Source: Acidobacteriaceae bacterium
GTDB taxonomy: Bacteria; Acidobacteriota; Terriglobia; Terriglobales; Acidobacteriaceae
DNA: 42,061 nt
Assembly (NCBI GenBank): GCA_025462785.1
Contig: JAOAPG010000130.1
Coordinates: 1-42,061, forward strand
Reading direction: 5' to 3'
Shown: positions 35,069 through 42,061 of the stretch, piece by piece
Layout of the letters: every line of letters starts with the position of its first letter
Numbering within the stretch: position 1 is the first letter of the stretch
Position numbers and translations under genes: made by a program
The notes under the pieces: generated by a model
Databases searched by the model: none
Told to the model about the DNA's origin: nothing
What the model saw: only the letters and a program-made list of their open reading frames with translations

Positions 35069-35917
35069 TCACGCCGCCTTGGTCACAGCGCTCTCGTGCG
35101 CCTCGAGCACTCTCACTTCACGGTGGTGGAATTTCAGGGCGAAAAAAGGCATCTTGAACATCTTTAGTGTTCGCGTGAACCTTCGCCTCGGTTCGCTAAT
35201 CAATCGGAACAGCCATTCCGCTCCCGCGGTTTGAACCCACTTGGGCGCGCGCCTCTTGGTCCCGGAAACAAAGTCCAGAGTCCCGCCCATACCGTAAGCG
35301 CAGCGGACTCCCAGCCTCAAAAGGGAATCGGCATTCTGCGCTACCCACATCTCCTGCTTGACTGGGCCGAAACAGACAACGAGGTGCGCGGGGCGAAAAC
35401 GCGCGATTCTTTTCAGGATCGCGTCGTTCCATTCTTGATGGTGAATGCTTGAACAAAAAGCAGGAGCGTATCCCTCGATCAGCAAACCAGAGCAGCGTGC
35501 CTTCAAAATCTGGACTGCCTTGCGGTTACAAGCTTCTTCAGCGCCAAGCAAGAAGAGCCGTTCACCATGTTTCATCGCGTGGTCTGCCAGGTCATAAATG
35601 AAATCAGAGCCGGATAGTTTCTCTAAGTTTCGTCCGGCGTAAAACAGTGAACACAACAGCTGAAGAATCCGCCCATCGATCGTGTTAATGGTCTGATTCA
35701 AGATTGTCTGGAATGCCGCATTCTCGTGCGCATACACGAAGATTTCGCTATTCACCGTCACGATTTGCCTCAGCTGGAAGCTGCTACTCGATAGCAGCTG
35801 ATCAACGGGCATCGAATAGAGCAATACCTTTCCCAGCCGCACCGCACACGCATGATTGGCGGAACTGGAAGGAGTAGCCCGAACGGTTCTCTGTTTAGGA
35901 GATAACACCAGCTTCAA
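35069..35917 (-). CDS. WecG/TagA/CpsF-family glycosyltransferase
   Basis: The 282-residue protein has the GT26 features: VTVNSEIFVYAHEN and TINTIDGR near the N-terminus, LFLLGAEE, VVCFGPVKQEMW, then MGGTLDFVSGTKRRAPKWVQ and EWLFRLISEPRR at the C-terminus. These enzymes add N-acetylmannosamine-type sugars (ManNAcA or ManNAc) to a polyprenyl-linked amino sugar. The normal second-step sugar transferase role fits a lipid-linked glycan. A TTG at 35917 overlaps the GT4 stop (TTGA); a GTG at 35908 is an alternative. It is translationally close to both neighbours. Confidence 0.88.
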   Translation of the reverse strand: MKLVLSPKQRTVRATPSSSANHACAVRLGKVLLYSMPVDQLLSSSSFQLRQIVTVNSEIFVYAHENAAFQTILNQTINTIDGRILQLLCSLFYAGRNLEKLSGSDFIYDLADHAMKHGERLFLLGAEEACNRKAVQILKARCSGLLIEGYAPAFCSSIHHQEWNDAILKRIARFRPAHLVVCFGPVKQEMWVAQNADSLLRLGVRCAYGMGGTLDFVSGTKRRAPKWVQTAGAEWLFRLISEPRRRFTRTLKMFKMPFFALKFHHREVRVLEAHESAVTKAA

Positions 35918-37185
35918 TCGGTGTGAAGTTGCTCGTTCACGAATGCCTCAGCGCACTTGCTCGAGCTGCGAACTGCAATATGATTCGCAGACCCATCGTG
36001 GCGACGAGTTGCGCGGCTCTTCTCGATCACCTGCTTGAAAATGGTCTCAAGGGATGAATAGCGAAAGCGAAGATCGTATTGATGTTCAGCCACGGCTCTT
36101 GCCTGTCTCCCCATCGTCGCGATCTCGACAGGATGCTCATACAACCAGCGCACGCTGGCCGCTAAATCGCCCACATTCTGCGCTTCGACTAGCAATCCCG
36201 TTTGTTGGTGCCGAATGATGTGCGGCAGGGCACCAATGTTGGAGGCCACCACGGGCTTGCCGCTTGCGAATGCCTCCAGGACAACTATGGGGAAGTTCTC
36301 GTAGCAATGTGACGCGACGATAGTGAAGAGGCTGTTTCGAAGGTAGTCTTTCTTTTCCTGCCCGTTTTTGAAGCCTACGAGCTCGATATTAGAGAGCCCG
36401 TTGCGGTGGATATACTCGCGTAATTCACCCTCGGCGTCTCCGCTCCCCACAATTTTCAACGGAACATGCGGAAGCTGTTTGAAAGCCGCGGCGACCGTGA
36501 GCACACCTTTGTCACGGTACAGACCGCCGAGGTACAAAACGTATTGACCTTTACCGAACTGTGGAGCGTAGGCGGAGGTATCGAGGTGGTTCGGGCAAAT
36601 ATAGATTCGGTCTTCCGGTATTCCCGACTCCAGCAACAAGGATCTCGCAAACTCGGTCAGGCAGATATAACCACCGATCTTGCCCATCAACCCCAGCCGC
36701 CGGTTCAGGTACAGTGATGCGGCATACAAGCCACTGTAGGCGGCACTGTCGCGGAAACAGCGCTTGCGCACCGCTCCCCAGTAGTTTCCAAGCTTGCAGG
36801 ATTCACAAATTTGATTGTTGATGTAGAAGCGCGAATTCGCACACCACAGGCGAAAGTCGTGAATGATATGAACACTGGGGATACCCAGTTGATGGAGTAC
36901 GTGGTACAGCGATGGCGAGATGAGGGGAAATACGTTATGCACATACGCCACGTCAGGGCGAAAATGCCGCGCCAACTCCGTAATCTCACGGACCGTACGT
37001 CGCGAGTACAGGGCATCAACCCCCAACGTCACGCGTTCCCACCGCCCGGCGGAGTCGATCTCGCCACTATGCCGCGTATAGCTGAGCACAGGGCCGTGTT
37101 CTGCCAGGAGGCGCTCGTCTGCTTGAGCCACGCCGTCTGATCCGCCATACTGTTGGAACTGGTTATGAACGCAGAGAATGTGCAT
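35914..37185 (-). CDS. GT4-family glycosyltransferase
   Basis: The 423-residue protein has a GT-B fold: N-terminal ILCVHNQFQQYGGSDGVAQA (the G-G loop), then VLYLGGLYRDKGVLTVAAAF in the C-terminal domain and the E-x7-E motif in ENFPIVVLEAFASGKPVVAS. A cysteine cluster (CESCKLG) lies at about residue 128, as in a subgroup of GT4 enzymes from polysaccharide loci. It should transfer a sugar from a nucleotide donor to the growing lipid-linked unit at the inner membrane. The start is 14 bases after the sulfotransferase stop; its end overlaps the WecG-type gene by four bases. Donor and linkage are unknown. Confidence 0.9.
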   Translation of the reverse strand: MHILCVHNQFQQYGGSDGVAQADERLLAEHGPVLSYTRHSGEIDSAGRWERVTLGVDALYSRRTVREITELARHFRPDVAYVHNVFPLISPSLYHVLHQLGIPSVHIIHDFRLWCANSRFYINNQICESCKLGNYWGAVRKRCFRDSAAYSGLYAASLYLNRRLGLMGKIGGYICLTEFARSLLLESGIPEDRIYICPNHLDTSAYAPQFGKGQYVLYLGGLYRDKGVLTVAAAFKQLPHVPLKIVGSGDAEGELREYIHRNGLSNIELVGFKNGQEKKDYLRNSLFTIVASHCYENFPIVVLEAFASGKPVVASNIGALPHIIRHQQTGLLVEAQNVGDLAASVRWLYEHPVEIATMGRQARAVAEHQYDLRFRYSSLETIFKQVIEKSRATRRHDGSANHIAVRSSSKCAEAFVNEQLHTD

Positions 37186-37199
37186 GGGACGTGAATCGG

Positions 37200-38267
37200 C
37201 TACAACGCTTTATCGTCTGTTTGCTTTTGTGTCGCCCGGTAAAGTACGTACTGTCTGTCGCCATATTTCAGAAAACGATATGCCTGCCAAACGGAAATCG
37301 GCGAAATCGAATACGCAACTCGCGGCACCTCGTCGATGATCCGCAACATCCCGACCAGGAGGCGGTCCGTAAATCGCTCCCAGGCTCCCGCTTTAGGACT
37401 CCTGCATTCGGAAAGGCGTTGACAGAGAAGCCACTCGCAATCATCAGCTTTCCAAAGAGCTTTGTAGCGCCGGATTTTATGTGCGAGCCGCGGCGGAAGT
37501 GCTCCGGGGCGCTTCTGCAGAGAGACGATCTTGCTGCCGTGGGCCATGGCGTGGTGAGCGCCATCGAAGAGTGCGGAGCGATCTACTCCATCGAGGACAG
37601 TGATTGCCGGGACAAATGGGATTTGCAGGAACTCGCAAATGCCGTTCATTGTGGTGGTTGTTTTCTCCACGAGGTCCTGATAATGGATTTGGTGGACGGG
37701 AACCCCGGAGTCTCTAAGCGTGTCACATTGATTTTTCAAGATCTCGCACGCCAATATTGCCCGAAGAGTCATTCCTGGCCGGGAAAACCAGCTGGAGTGG
37801 GGGGCGGCCTCCATGACACTCCGACAAATCTCCTCCGGATCGCGCCAAATTACGATGAAGCGTGCATTGGGAAATTCGCGAGCCAAATAGACCAGCCGGT
37901 CATAGTACGATGGCGACTTACAACCCCATATGTGTGCGCCCTTTCTTCGGGCGTATTCTCGGCCGGCGACCTCGGCGGCCTCGGCCAGAGTAGTAAGCGG
38001 CACTGCGATGCGCTGTGGATCAAGATGGTGTCGGCTCACCGCTGAGTTCCAATATTCCCACTTCTCAACCCACTTTTTCCGGCTATAGCTGATTGCAAAC
38101 ATGGGCCACAGCACCGGGAGGTCGCCTTCATAGAACAGCGCAATCTCGGGATGCTGATTCAGAAGCAGCTGCAATAGCGTAGTGCCGGAGCGCCACACGC
38201 CAACAACGAACAGCGGCAACCCACAACGACGATCAGCAGTACAGATCTGCCCTGGTAGAACACTCAC
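37200..38267 (-). CDS. Sulfotransferase family protein
   Basis: Start GTG 38267 is chosen: GGAGGAG, formed by the last codons of the upstream Wzy/ligase gene, lies nine bases before it. A longer frame from 38495 would lie inside that gene. The 355-residue protein has the PAPS-binding loop PLFVVGVWRSGTT (18-30) and the later FIVIWRDPEEICRS 3'-phosphate region, as in the sulfotransferase_3/Stf0-like group. It should sulfate a sugar or lipid head group. It is the second sulfotransferase of the locus and unlike the one at 27121 in sequence, so two sulfation events are likely. It is flanked by the polymerase and a glycosyltransferase. Confidence 0.88.
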   Translation of the reverse strand: MSVLPGQICTADRRCGLPLFVVGVWRSGTTLLQLLLNQHPEIALFYEGDLPVLWPMFAISYSRKKWVEKWEYWNSAVSRHHLDPQRIAVPLTTLAEAAEVAGREYARRKGAHIWGCKSPSYYDRLVYLAREFPNARFIVIWRDPEEICRSVMEAAPHSSWFSRPGMTLRAILACEILKNQCDTLRDSGVPVHQIHYQDLVEKTTTTMNGICEFLQIPFVPAITVLDGVDRSALFDGAHHAMAHGSKIVSLQKRPGALPPRLAHKIRRYKALWKADDCEWLLCQRLSECRSPKAGAWERFTDRLLVGMLRIIDEVPRVAYSISPISVWQAYRFLKYGDRQYVLYRATQKQTDDKAL

Positions 38268-38271
38268 AAGC

Positions 38272-39828
38272 CTAAACTCCTCCGGGTGAACGCAATGCTC
38301 CCGGCATAAGCTGCGGAATAAGCTGTACGTGGCCAGGTGTGCGCGCTGGTTCGCCGCCGCAGCCTTGTGCCGCGAACTCAGCCAATTTCTCGCCCACGAT
38401 GACGAGGGCCAGCAATGCCATGAACGGCGGCCGAGCTCGTCCCCCGAAACTCGCATTGAAAAAGCCGTTGAGTAAAAAGCTCGCGTACAGCGCAAGGCAT
38501 CCGGCGGCGATCTGATGAATGAAGTCTGTGGCCGGAATGCGGCGGAGCACGCGCAGGAGATTTCTGAGGATTACGTAATTGATGATGATGATAAGCGCCA
38601 AGCCAACCAGACCATTGTTATACAACACCTCAAGGAAAGCGTTGTGCAGGTGTGGGGCTCCCCATTCAACTGCGTTTACCTGCATAGCGATAAACGTAGA
38701 GGCCAGATAACCATGACCCAGGATTGGCGCCCGCCAAATCGCTGGAAGAACAGCGTTCCACAGCAGCGTTCGGCCACTCAGGGTCGCCATGCCCTGGTCG
38801 CTCTGCCCGTAATGTTGCAGGTAACCAGATAACGGGGTAAACACCGCGAGGACGAATGCCAGCATACTGGCAGCTGCGAAATACCCGAGTGCTGCGCCGA
38901 CGCCGCGGCGCACAAGGAAGAAGAGACCCCCAGCAAGTATCCCTGCAACGATGGCGGCTTTGCCTCCGGCGATGATCATGACCACGAATGCTGCGCCGCC
39001 CAGGATCATGGTCGTGAGGCGAACGCCGGCACCTTGGCTTCGGGAGTACGAGAGCGGGGCGAGCAGCATCAGGGTTCCGGCATCTCCTGACAGGCCATCT
39101 GGGTTCACAAGGCTACCCAGACGCCCTTCCGCGTCGAAAGCGGAGCCGGTGATACTTCCTAAAACTATGGGTACAATCACAATGATTGCGAACGCCCAAA
39201 AGTTGAATCGAAGAAAAGAAGCGATGTCTTGAGCATCCCGTATCTGAAGCGAGCACAATAAAAGCAACAAGATTACGAGAGCGAGCTTGAACACCCATGC
39301 GACTCCGAACAGCGGCCGAGGTGCATACGCGCATGACAGGAGGCAGATGAGCGCGAAAAACGTAAGCCATCTGTATTCGCCTGTGAATAATCGGCGCCAG
39401 CTATCAGCCGCAGTAGCAAACAGAATCAGCACGGCGACAAAGCACAGGATCCAACAGATGGCCTCGGCGTAAGCGGTCGTGGGAAAATTCCCTTCGAAAG
39501 CGGCCTCGTTGGCGTAAATGTCCTCGCGAAAGAAAATTCTTTGCGAAATCAACAGCAACAACCAAATGGCGAAAACCGCTCTGGGATGATGCCCAGGGGA
39601 GCGGAAGGCCGCTGCCAGGGAGAAGACCAGCAGGGCGGCGATACCGAGCACGCGTACCCCGTCCCAGATCAACGAGCTTGCGGCTGACGTGAGGATCGCT
39701 GCGGTACCCACCGAAACTGCGCCCAGGAATAGCACTGCAACAAGGTTGCGGCCAACCTGGAGAATCGCGCTCGAGCGGATGCTGTTTTGCATCAGCGGCT
39801 GTGACGGCGCACTGTCTTGGATTGCCAT
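38272..39828 (-). CDS. O-antigen ligase/Wzy-type polymerase membrane protein
   Basis: The 518-residue protein is strongly hydrophobic with about 12 predicted membrane helices. The Wzy_C/O-antigen ligase region is visible: a large loop with SGRTLLWNAVLPAIWRAPIL, GHGYLAS, then APHLHNAFLEVLYNNGLVGL. The HLHN element and Arg-rich loop match the catalytic loop of this superfamily, which joins lipid-linked repeat units or moves a glycan to an acceptor. The stop is overlapped by the ribosome-binding site of the next gene. A flippase fragment, not a promoter I can recognise, lies upstream. Polymerase versus ligase cannot be decided from sequence. Confidence 0.87.
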   Translation of the reverse strand: MAIQDSAPSQPLMQNSIRSSAILQVGRNLVAVLFLGAVSVGTAAILTSAASSLIWDGVRVLGIAALLVFSLAAAFRSPGHHPRAVFAIWLLLLISQRIFFREDIYANEAAFEGNFPTTAYAEAICWILCFVAVLILFATAADSWRRLFTGEYRWLTFFALICLLSCAYAPRPLFGVAWVFKLALVILLLLLCSLQIRDAQDIASFLRFNFWAFAIIVIVPIVLGSITGSAFDAEGRLGSLVNPDGLSGDAGTLMLLAPLSYSRSQGAGVRLTTMILGGAAFVVMIIAGGKAAIVAGILAGGLFFLVRRGVGAALGYFAAASMLAFVLAVFTPLSGYLQHYGQSDQGMATLSGRTLLWNAVLPAIWRAPILGHGYLASTFIAMQVNAVEWGAPHLHNAFLEVLYNNGLVGLALIIIINYVILRNLLRVLRRIPATDFIHQIAAGCLALYASFLLNGFFNASFGGRARPPFMALLALVIVGEKLAEFAAQGCGGEPARTPGHVQLIPQLMPGALRSPGGV

Positions 39829-39880
39829 GTTTGACTTCTAGTACTGATATGCAGCTCGCTCGCTGCGGCAGGTCACGCTG

Positions 39881-40080
39881 CGTCGCGTTGGGGGTTCGCT
39901 GTTAGAATAGGCGCTCGCCGGGGCGAAAGGATCGGTTCGCCTGTCGTGACGCGGGTGCCACTATTGCGTCGCAGTAACCACAGTTGCGATCAGATAACTA
40001 GCCAAGTTCGCCAGCGGCATTGCCGATATCAAGCCAACAATATCGAAGTGTTTTGCTGAAGGGACACCAATCGCCAGGAA
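39881..40080 (-). pseudogene. Duplicated 3' fragment of the flippase gene
   Basis: On the minus strand this piece reads FLAIGVPSAKHFDIVGLISA, then MPLANLASYLIA, which matches FLLVGIPSAKRFGIAGLVSA, then MALAELASYLIA, in the intact flippase. One extra base at about 39983 (CAGTTGCG against CAGTGCG) then shifts the frame to TVVTATQ and a stop. Homology continues through the untranslated part to about 39881. There is no start codon or upstream domain, so it is a non-functional fragment, lying between the methyltransferase and the polymerase genes. Confidence 0.85.
39881..40080. repeat. Imperfect direct repeat, copy A
   Basis: Copy A matches 41001-41200 in the same orientation. From 39933 to about 40004 it differs by one substitution and one inserted base over roughly 71 bases. 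From 40005 to 40078 about a quarter of positions differ, and the 39881-39932 part aligns only with gaps. The methyltransferase gene lies between the copies. Confidence 0.85.
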
Positions 40081-40101
40081 GCTGCCGCTTGTTGCGGAAA
40101 A

Positions 40102-40917
40102 TTAACTCCTGGCAAGAGCAATATAGACATGCCCGGTGGAGCGCAGTACTGGCCAATTTCTATTGGCGAGGCACTGAAGACTACGATGTATCTTCAATCC
40201 GAGCGAATCTGAAAACAATTTCTTATTGAAGAATGAAAAAGGTCCAAATCCGAAAGTCATTCTCCTAATGATGCTAAAACCAGCTCCGCGGAGAGCTGAG
40301 TCAAGCTGATGGTTTGTACGTAAGTGATAGCATGATGATCTCCGAAGCCCCAAGCGCCGCAACATCCCCCTAGCTAAGGCCCTTGGAATTGAGAACATCG
40401 GATTCCAGCGCGGATCCAGAACAAAGTGTAAGCTCCAAGTATTGTCGCCTGTGATGATGACGGACCCGCCCGGTTTCAGAACGCGTCGAATCTCGCTTAT
40501 TGGGCGGTCCAGCGAGTCCAGCCACTCTGTGACGCCTACCACGATCGATAAATCAAAGGAGTTGTCTGCAAACCCAAGATAGCGGATGTCACAGATAGTA
40601 TTTCGAATGCGGTTACCTAGGTTCGACTCTGCAGCCAGCTGGCGGGCCATTGAAATCATAGTCGGAACGGTATCAATGGCGTGCACGAGATATCCTCGCT
40701 CTGCTAGCGCAAGTGAGATAAGGCCAGGCCCGCAACCTACGTCCAGTACCCGAGCTCCTGGCCGCAAACCAAGTTCATCGATCGTTGAGAGCACTATGTT
40801 CCTTCGCTCTTGATAAAGAATGGAATACAGGTTATTTCGGCCATATATCTGTTTCCAGTGCGATGCTGTCGACCCGAAATGGGCATTGACAACCTTCTGA
40901 TGTTCATTGCCCGCCAT
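40102..40917 (-). CDS. SAM-dependent methyltransferase, paralogue of the 17.3 kb gene
   Basis: The 271-residue protein has motif I VLDVGCGPGLIS, the acidic VHAIDTVPTM and VVGVTEWLDSLDRPISEI. Its C-terminus (GFGPFSFFNKKLFSDSLGLK, ending VLRSTGHVYIALARS) is shared with the methyltransferase at 17274-18113, including length and spacing. It sits 33 bases after the flippase stop, and a duplicated piece of that flippase follows its own stop. The gene therefore looks inserted or trapped during a local duplication. The base composition looks slightly richer in A+T than the neighbours by eye. The start ATG 40917 has only a weak ribosome-binding site. The substrate is unknown; a glycan or its lipid carrier is plausible. 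Confidence 0.87.
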   Translation of the reverse strand: MAGNEHQKVVNAHFGSTASHWKQIYGRNNLYSILYQERRNIVLSTIDELGLRPGARVLDVGCGPGLISLALAERGYLVHAIDTVPTMISMARQLAAESNLGNRIRNTICDIRYLGFADNSFDLSIVVGVTEWLDSLDRPISEIRRVLKPGGSVIITGDNTWSLHFVLDPRWNPMFSIPRALARGMLRRLGLRRSSCYHLRTNHQLDSALRGAGFSIIRRMTFGFGPFSFFNKKLFSDSLGLKIHRSLQCLANRNWPVLRSTGHVYIALARS

Positions 40918-40950
40918 GCCATCGACACCGCCGCTGGAAAGCTGTTCCGT

Positions 40951-42061
40951 CTACAAAATAATTTTAGTCGAGCAGCGTGTCGGTAGCGGCAATTCAGGCG
41001 ACGTCGCGTGGTTTGCTGCTGGGATACGCGCTAACTGCGGCGAAAGGACCGGTTCGGCTGTCGTGACGCGGGTGCCACTATTGCGTCGCAGTAACCACAG
41101 TGCGATCAGATAACTAGCCAACTCCGCCAGCGCCATTGCCGAAACCAGCCCCGCAATCCCGAAACGTTTTGCCGAAGGGATACCAACCAGAAGGAAAAGA
41201 ATCGCTGGCGCCAGACTGGAGTGGAAGACGCAGTGCGGCAAGTTCATCGCTCGAAGAGAAAGCTTGGGTCCACAACCGGCAGCCCAGATGATGGACTCGA
41301 CCGCAAACAGCGGAAGTAAGCCCCGCACGCCCATGTACTTGCCCCCGTACACCAACCGGAACGCCGTGCTACCGGCACACATGACGAGTATCCAGTAGGC
41401 TACTGCTCCCGAGAGAAACAGAGCAGTTATGCGATTCGAACCGACTGGGGAACCGCTTTGTTCGCGTCGGGAGGCGTAGGGAAGTATGAGGCCCGCCAAG
41501 GGCAGTAACGTCTGATTGAAGGGAGCGGCGAAGTTCATGAGGGCCTTTAGTGCACCTACCTGTGACATTCCAGCAAATGCACTCAGGATCGGATAACACG
41601 CGTATGCAGTCACCCAACCCAACATTGCGCTCGCAACCGCCCATCGTCCGTACTCCCAGTGTCGGTGCCAGGTTTCCCGAACCTTGAAGAACTCTTGCCC
41701 GCGCTCCAGCACAAGGGTTGCGCGCCAGAGGAGGAAACAGCTGCTTCCCAGCGCTGCGGCTCCCATGAGAATGAATCCCAGGAAGGGAGTCATCCTGGAC
41801 CGCAACATCAGCAGCCCGCCGAGCAATAATAGAAAATAGAGGGTTGCGCCGAGTGCCACCGGCTCGGGCGAGACGCGCACGTAAAAAATGCGGCGTGCAA
41901 GATGGAACAGTAGGAGACATGGGACAGCGAGACTGAGCCCAGCAAGCGCTGCGGACAATTCCGCGTAATGCAGCTTTAGAGCGACGAGCGCCGCAACACC
42001 CAGCGTCGCGCTGACCGTGCCTGAGATTGACGCATGTACGATGAATAAACTTTTGAGGTAG
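40951..42061 (-). CDS. Wzx-type polysaccharide flippase (5' end beyond window)
   Basis: The frame is open to the right edge (YLKSLFIVHASISGTVSATL at the edge), so the N-terminal part is missing and about 369 residues are seen. They form eight to ten hydrophobic helices, for example LYFLLLLGGLLML and AVAYWILVMCAGSTAFRLVY, with SVGALKALMNFAAPFNQTLL-like helix spacing typical of MATE/Wzx exporters. It should flip a lipid-linked oligosaccharide across the inner membrane, which fits the polymerase and glycosyltransferases of the locus. Its 3' end is the source of the fragment at 39881-40080. The C-terminal 30 residues are hydrophilic. Confidence 0.82.
   Translation of the reverse strand, partial: YLKSLFIVHASISGTVSATLGVAALVALKLHYAELSAALAGLSLAVPCLLLFHLARRIFYVRVSPEPVALGATLYFLLLLGGLLMLRSRMTPFLGFILMGAAALGSSCFLLWRATLVLERGQEFFKVRETWHRHWEYGRWAVASAMLGWVTAYACYPILSAFAGMSQVGALKALMNFAAPFNQTLLPLAGLILPYASRREQSGSPVGSNRITALFLSGAVAYWILVMCAGSTAFRLVYGGKYMGVRGLLPLFAVESIIWAAGCGPKLSLRAMNLPHCVFHSSLAPAILFLLVGIPSAKRFGIAGLVSAMALAELASYLIALWLLRRNSGTRVTTAEPVLSPQLARIPAANHATSPELPLPTRCSTKIIL
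41001..41200. repeat. Imperfect direct repeat, copy B (3' end of flippase gene)
   Basis: Copy B covers the last roughly 200 coding bases of the flippase and matches copy A at 39881-40080, about 1.1 kb away in the same orientation. The reading frame is intact here, so copy B is the original. Confidence 0.85.

Noticed and set aside
37191-38045. 284-residue plus-strand frame
   Set aside because: It is a shadow of the sulfotransferase on the minus strand, which has PAPS-binding motifs.
39829-40101. Possible insertion-sequence remnant beside the polymerase gene
   Set aside because: The repeated sequence is the flippase 3' end. No terminal inverted repeats or transposase-like frame were found.

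Overview
The window reads like chromosomal DNA of an Acidobacteriota-type soil bacterium. The lineage is inferred from family content only: a winged-helix/TolB-like/TPR regulator, a secreted carboxypeptidase-regulatory-domain protein, an HAF-repeat protein, tandem vanadium-haloperoxidase-like PAP2 enzymes and a large exopolysaccharide locus. I see no rRNA, tRNA, CRISPR array or transposase.

Region 1 (1-10.3 kb) is a mixed accessory stretch. It holds two tandem secreted haloperoxidase-like proteins (the first cut by the left edge), a divergent CadC-like membrane regulator followed by the frameshifted remnant of a second such regulator, a SAM methyltransferase, two small cysteine-rich proteins, a carboxypeptidase-regulatory-domain secreted protein and a phosphoesterase-family lipoprotein.

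Region 2 (10.7-18.1 kb, minus strand) is a compact operon: methyltransferase, LarA/DUF2088-like protein, ComA-like phosphosulfolactate synthase, ComB-like phosphosulfolactate phosphatase, ATP-grasp ligase and a tandem ExeA/GspA-type ATPase, closed by a strong terminator. ComA plus ComB predicts synthesis of 3-sulfolactate from phosphoenolpyruvate and sulfite. The coenzyme M continuation genes are absent. A racemase-like protein and a ligase suggest a sulfolactate-decorated product. This is the best candidate here for an undescribed pathway.

Region 3 (18.5-27.0 kb) encodes mostly secreted proteins: a clan GH-A-like glycoside hydrolase (plus strand), an MBL-fold hydrolase, a large secreted protein of unknown role, an HAF-repeat protein, a copper-radical oxidase of the galactose/glyoxal oxidase type with all active-site residues present, and a broken glycoside hydrolase.

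Region 4 (27.1-42.1 kb, minus strand) is a polysaccharide assembly locus. It has a flippase (cut by the right edge), a second methyltransferase paralogous to the one in region 2, a Wzy/ligase, two sulfotransferases, a GT4 and a WecG/TagA glycosyltransferase, a clan GH-A-like hydrolase and a polysaccharide deacetylase. It also carries an unusual amino-acid module: a stand-alone A-PCP NRPS protein (leucine-type specificity code), a GNAT-like transferase and a cytochrome P450. A fragment of the flippase 3' end is duplicated on the far side of the methyltransferase.

Taken together, regions 2-4 suggest an exported glycan carrying sulfate esters and possibly sulfolactyl and amino-acyl groups, with secreted hydrolases and a copper oxidase acting on it outside the cell. 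The individual family calls are mostly firm; the joint product is inference.
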